From Prevotellaceae bacterium (GTDB lineage Bacteria > Bacteroidota > Bacteroidia > Bacteroidales > UBA932): DNA of 32,000 nucleotides. Positions 28,662 to 32,000 of this stretch are shown piece by piece; position 1 is the first letter of the stretch; each line of letters begins with the position of its first letter. The stretch spans positions 1 to 32,000 of the forward strand of contig JAISYZ010000215.1 in the NCBI GenBank assembly GCA_031269545.1. Direction: 5' to 3'. The notes beneath the pieces were generated by a model. It was not told the origin of the DNA. It ran no database searches and saw only the letters and a program-made list of their open reading frames with translations. The position numbers and the translations under genes are program-made.

Positions 28662-28700
28662 GTGTATCATACTTTTATTTCTGTCAATTTCCAATAAATT
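28662..28700 (-). pseudogene. Remnant of the toxin C-terminal coding sequence (tail fragment 2)
   Basis: Read on the minus strand this gives NLLEIDRNKSMIH; the large protease's C-terminal region has NLLEIDRNKNMIH. At the DNA level the 39 bases differ from 30148-30186 at three positions by eye. The frame then drifts and stops at the start of the 1502-aa gene. It begins one base after the stop of the second small paralogue. It is best explained as a decayed copy of the toxin 3' end left by cassette duplication and deletion. Confidence 0.75.
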
Positions 28701-28701
28701 C

Positions 28702-29364
28702 TTATTGCTTTTCTTCCAATAATTCGCCTGTTTCGGAAATGCCCAATGTTTCAAAAGCATCATTCATAATTGAATAATAACTCTGATTGCTATCTGCTTC
28801 TATTTTCTTTAATTCTATAAATTTCTGAGAATCGTAATCAATTTTTGAAAGTATGTAGTATGTTTTGTCTATTGATTGCACTGTTACTATATAATTATTA
28901 GGAAATATAGTGCTCCATGTAAAAACGTCCGCTTCATTTGAATCATCTAATATAACAAGAGTATTCTTAATTTTATCATCCTGATAATTATAAATTGCTA
29001 TGTACATAATAGATTCTATGCTGTAGCATAATAAAAAAATATTTTTATTAAATATCTTTTTATATAATGGACATACCTCTTTCGTATAAGGAGTATACGT
29101 ATATGTATTTTCATCCGAATTATATCCCTCAAAAACATCGTGCATTATTTCAACATTGTCGTCAAAGAAATAATGTAATGCAACAATAGTGTCTAAAATG
29201 TTTTTTCCACTTTCGCTACTATAAAGCATTTTCATTAATTGCCTGTTAGTTGTTATTGTATTGACATTCTGCAAATCAGGAAAATAATCTGATAATTTTT
29301 TAGTGTTTTGACCTTGTGCATTTAAGCATCCTATAAATGCAATAATTAATAATACTTTTTTCAT
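28702..29364 (-). CDS. Exported immunity-like protein, second paralogue
   Basis: A 220-aa protein with a signal sequence MKKVLLIIAFIGCLNAQGQN. FIGC may be a weak lipobox, otherwise cleavage falls near NAQG. The mature part is acidic and Tyr-rich with no recognised domain. It aligns over its full length with the next gene upstream: shared DYFPDLQ, YTKxVCPLYK, YYILxKIDY, FxELKKIE and LGISETGELLE. The first 84 bases are almost identical to that gene's, while the middle has diverged to roughly half identical. Its position directly after a protease-toxin gene, its export signal and its tandem duplication suggest a periplasmic immunity protein or protease inhibitor. No function is proven. Confidence 0.8.
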   Translation of the reverse strand: MKKVLLIIAFIGCLNAQGQNTKKLSDYFPDLQNVNTITTNRQLMKMLYSSESGKNILDTIVALHYFFDDNVEIMHDVFEGYNSDENTYTYTPYTKEVCPLYKKIFNKNIFLLCYSIESIMYIAIYNYQDDKIKNTLVILDDSNEADVFTWSTIFPNNYIVTVQSIDKTYYILSKIDYDSQKFIELKKIEADSNQSYYSIMNDAFETLGISETGELLEEKQ

Positions 29365-29380
29365 AATAATTATATTCTAT

Positions 29381-29406
29381 TTGTTTATAAATTCTTTCTT
29401 ACTTCT
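29381..29406 (-). pseudogene. Remnant of the toxin extreme 3' end (tail fragment 1)
   Basis: TTGTTTATAAATTCTTTCTT plus ACTTCT on the plus strand matches 30087-30112, the stop region of the large protease gene, with one difference in 26 bases. On the minus strand it reads EVRKNL-stop, the same last residues as the protease. It lies between the two small paralogues, where no protease gene exists, and so marks the edge of a duplicated toxin-tail/immunity cassette. Confidence 0.7.
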
Positions 29407-29412
29407 AAATTC

Positions 29413-30069
29413 TTATGGATTATCTTCTAATAATTCGCCTGTTTCAGAAATGCCGAGCGTATAAAATAAATTAGACCTAATCGTGTTGTCATTTTGGTCA
29501 GTAGGATCTACTTCTATTTTTTTCAGTTCAACAAATTTCTTTGCTTCATAATCGATCTTATAAAGTATGTAATATACTTGGTCGTAAAATTGTATTGCTG
29601 CTATGTAGTTGTTTTTAAATACTGTACTGCGTGTATAATAATTTCCATAGTCATCCGAATCGTCAACAACGGTGAAAATATCTTCCATTTTATTTTTATT
29701 TATGTTATATATACATAAATATACCATATTATCAATACCATAACATAATAAACATGTATTTTTATATTCTGTCTTATATAATGGACAAACTTTTTTTGTA
29801 TAAGAAGAGTATATATAAGTGTTGTCGTCAACGTTGTATCCTTCAGATTCTCCTTGCATATTTTCAATCTTATTATCAAAAAAATATTTCAAAGCAATAG
29901 AATCCGGTAAAAAATTTTTATTCCCATAAAACCGGTCTATAAAAATTGCAGAATTTATTATCGTATCTTTATCTTGCAAATCAGGAAAATAATCTGGTAG
30001 ATTTTTAGTGTTTTGACCTTGTGCATTTAAACATCCTATAAATGCAATAATTAATAATATTTTTTTCAT
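29413..30069 (-). CDS. Exported immunity-like protein, first paralogue
   Basis: A 218-aa protein starting 21 bases after the stop of the large protease gene. The signal sequence MKKILLIIAFIGCLNAQGQN is nearly the same as in the next gene. The mature part has DYFPDLQ, a paired-Cys CPLYK...LLCYG segment, and YYILYKIDY and ELKKIE strands, and ends GISETGELLEDNP. No family is recognised. Tight coupling behind a predicted toxin, export, small size and low GC all fit an immunity gene for a cell-surface or periplasmic cysteine protease. An unrelated surface lipoprotein remains possible. Confidence 0.8.
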   Translation of the reverse strand: MKKILLIIAFIGCLNAQGQNTKNLPDYFPDLQDKDTIINSAIFIDRFYGNKNFLPDSIALKYFFDNKIENMQGESEGYNVDDNTYIYSSYTKKVCPLYKTEYKNTCLLCYGIDNMVYLCIYNINKNKMEDIFTVVDDSDDYGNYYTRSTVFKNNYIAAIQFYDQVYYILYKIDYEAKKFVELKKIEVDPTDQNDNTIRSNLFYTLGISETGELLEDNP

Positions 30070-30090
30070 ATCTATTTTATTTTTAATTGT

Positions 30091-32000
30091 TTATAAATTT
30101 TTTCTTACTTCTGTAATGGTATATGGTTTATCGTTTTGATATATTCCATGTATCATATTTTTATTTCTGTCGATTTCCAATAAATTTGTTACTGCAACTC
30201 CATAACTTTGAACTGTTTTTGCGGGATCATAAAACCAATAATACTCTTTACCATTTTTATGTATCTTACCAACTATAATCATATAATGCAGTGTTGCCTT
30301 ATTAGCATTATAAAGTTTATCTTTATTATTCTTATAGTGAACACCTATCAATACTGGATTACCGGATTTTAAAGTCTCGTCAATATAGCTTATACTTTCC
30401 TCAAATTTCGTGGCATCTGCCTGTAAATCGGACTGTTCTCTCCAACTGTTGCTGTTTATCAGTGTCGCAATATCTATTGCCTGATTTCTGTTGGTTGTAA
30501 GTCCAAACTGTTCTATCATTGCCAATGCCGTCTGGAAACAGCAGTTATTTGATTTGCATGTACCTGTTTTACAGATTGTTTCATTTGCGCACGAGTCGCA
30601 GCTTGTTGTTTGTAATGTATCGGTGCAAGCAGTCGGGCAGCATTTTATTTTATTTGTTGAATCTTTCGGGCATGTTTCGCACGGTGTGCCTCCATTACAA
30701 CATAATGTACCGCCTCCTGTTGCACACCAGTGGCAGTTACGCCCGTTAATTTCAGATGAAAACTGGCTGATCCACCGCACGTTTTCCAGTCTTATATCTC
30801 TGCTGTCTTCCATTATCTCAAGATATTTTAAACATGTTTTCATATATTCATCTATATAAGCGCTAAAAGCATTTGGCGTTTGTATCATTAAAACAGGCTC
30901 TTGGATGTTGTCGTCATAAAATGCCAATACTACGTACATTATATGATTATTTTCTACATACATGTATTTCTTTATATCAGCCGTTTTTAAATCATTTAAT
31001 TCAGTTATTACAACTTTTTTTATGTTCGATATTTCTTTTTTACGGCTATAAACTGCTATCGGATATTCTTTGTCATCAATAGTATGCTTGCCTATGTATA
31101 TACTGTAATCATTAAGAGTAATCTTATCTATCGTTTTTTTCCTTTCCGTATTTTTTATCTTTGTAATTACATTATTAACTGATTGTTCGGGATTATTTTT
31201 TATATAAGTCCATTCTTTTTCCCAACCAGATGCTTTGTATGGAGCGGTTGCTGTATCATTATATGTTTTCAAATTGTTCCAATAAACATGATTGAAAAGC
31301 AAGGTGTGTTTTATATCTATGAAAATCCAATTAAATTCCCCTTCTTCATCTCCGCCGAAAGGATCTGTGAACAGCGCAGGATAGCGGATTATTTCCCATT
31401 GCCATTTGGCGAGGTGGTCGGCATCGGGCGTGTAATCCATTAAATTTTCGGTTGTGTTTACCGTAATGTCGCCGTAATCGTTGTCGAATGTGTGTTTCAA
31501 AGCCCAAATGCCATGTCCGAGTTCGTGTGCCGCTATGGTGTGTATTTCGTTAGCAGGTATTTGATTTTTAAATAAATATCCGAAGCGTCCGCCAAGAGGC
31601 ATAAAGCCCTGTGCATCGCGGTCGCTGCGCGAAACGTCTTCGTCAAGTACGAACAGATAGTTTTTGTCTTTATCGTAACGTTCTCCAATATTTTCGCGGT
31701 AAGCAATGTTAAACGTCTTCATTGCAGCCGTGTAGTGCGAAAACCAGCCGCTCGTTTCATCAAAAAAGTTTATTGCGCTGTTATATGTAAACGTGTCGGT
31801 TTCTATTGCAAAAGTTACGCCGACAGGATTGTAAATCTCATTTAATCGCGCCTGCAATTCATTTGTATTCAAAGTATTGCCATTTACGCTTACAACAACA
31901 ACTTTCGCAGTTTGCGGCTTGTAGGTTACAACATCAATGCGTCCCAGATTTAAAAATTTTCCGCTGTCTGTCGGATAAAGCGCATAAATCTGCTGCACAT
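30091..32000 (-). CDS. Large protein, C-terminal part: metalloprotease domain + Cys-rich linker + C39-like cysteine protease domain (putative toxin)
   Basis: The frame is open to the window edge, so the N-terminus is missing and the GTG at 31998 is not the start. In ORF-track numbering, residues 30-210 form a zincin-type metalloprotease domain with AAHELGHGIWALKHTF (H158, E159, H162 and a third His at 169), and NLMDY at 185-189 looks like the Met-turn. Residues 420-487 hold 15 cysteines (CHWC, CC, CETC, CC...). Residues 485-600 resemble a papain/C39-like protease: Cys486 or Cys487 in NCCFQTALAMIEQ, His571 in TLHYMIIVGK and Asp591 in WFYDP. Similar HELGHG...HTF...NLMDY modules occur, from memory, before variable C-terminal domains in Bacteroidetes polymorphic toxins. 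I infer a toxin with a protease effector tip. Confidence 0.7.
   Translation of the reverse strand, partial: VQQIYALYPTDSGKFLNLGRIDVVTYKPQTAKVVVVSVNGNTLNTNELQARLNEIYNPVGVTFAIETDTFTYNSAINFFDETSGWFSHYTAAMKTFNIAYRENIGERYDKDKNYLFVLDEDVSRSDRDAQGFMPLGGRFGYLFKNQIPANEIHTIAAHELGHGIWALKHTFDNDYGDITVNTTENLMDYTPDADHLAKWQWEIIRYPALFTDPFGGDEEGEFNWIFIDIKHTLLFNHVYWNNLKTYNDTATAPYKASGWEKEWTYIKNNPEQSVNNVITKIKNTERKKTIDKITLNDYSIYIGKHTIDDKEYPIAVYSRKKEISNIKKVVITELNDLKTADIKKYMYVENNHIMYVVLAFYDDNIQEPVLMIQTPNAFSAYIDEYMKTCLKYLEIMEDSRDIRLENVRWISQFSSEINGRNCHWCATGGGTLCCNGGTPCETCPKDSTNKIKCCPTACTDTLQTTSCDSCANETICKTGTCKSNNCCFQTALAMIEQFGLTTNRNQAIDIATLINSNSWREQSDLQADATKFEESISYIDETLKSGNPVLIGVHYKNNKDKLYNANKATLHYMIIVGKIHKNGKEYYWFYDPAKTVQSYGVAVTNLLEIDRNKNMIHGIYQNDKPYTITEVRKNL

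Noticed and set aside
29413-30069. Calling the two small paralogues adhesins or plain lipoproteins
   Set aside because: They have no binding-domain signature, and the toxin-tail remnants beside them favour an immunity role. The alternative cannot be excluded.

Overview
The window reads as chromosomal DNA of a Bacteroidetes bacterium, probably Bacteroidales-like. It is AT-rich and starts lack clear Shine-Dalgarno sites. Several genes have a TAnnTTTG -7 box just upstream. It also carries a PorV-like type IX secretion protein, exported proteins whose predicted mature ends start with Gln, and a Bacteroidetes-style lysyl-tRNA synthetase and GMP synthase.

Layout. 1-316: the 3' end of an IS1595-like transposase runs into the 3' half of a broken fluoride-channel gene (crcB). 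396-8588: core genes lysS(-), guaA, a membrane-anchored endonuclease/exonuclease/phosphatase protein, tsaC, a hotdog thioesterase, aroB and cutC. Between guaA and the next gene lie a long hairpin and fifteen 21-bp tandem repeats. 8697-11739: a minus-strand block with mtaB, an alpha/beta hydrolase and a YitT-family membrane protein. 12160-17317: rpsO, pnp, eno and a secreted alpha/beta hydrolase. 17534-18637: porV.

18645-32000 is the accessory part, all on the minus strand. In transcription order it holds: a large protein running off the right edge, with a zincin-type metalloprotease domain, a Cys-rich linker and a C-terminal papain/C39-like cysteine protease domain; two tandem paralogous exported proteins of about 220 aa; a 1502-aa exported protein; a fibronectin type III protein; a PKD-domain lipoprotein; and an outer-membrane beta-barrel-like protein. 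Between and after the two small paralogs are short leftovers of the coding sequence for the large protein's C-terminus. Decayed toxin tails next to repeated small genes are what polymorphic toxin/immunity loci leave behind. I therefore read the right end as a probable, undescribed protease-toxin locus with two exported immunity-like proteins, followed by a four-gene surface/outer-membrane module. This is inference from motifs and local repeats, not from a search.

Two tRNA-modification genes sit in the same window. TsaC starts t6A synthesis, and MtaB converts t6A to ms2t6A. rpsO-pnp is the usual ribosomal protein/RNase pairing. No tRNA, rRNA, CRISPR array or complete insertion sequence was seen.
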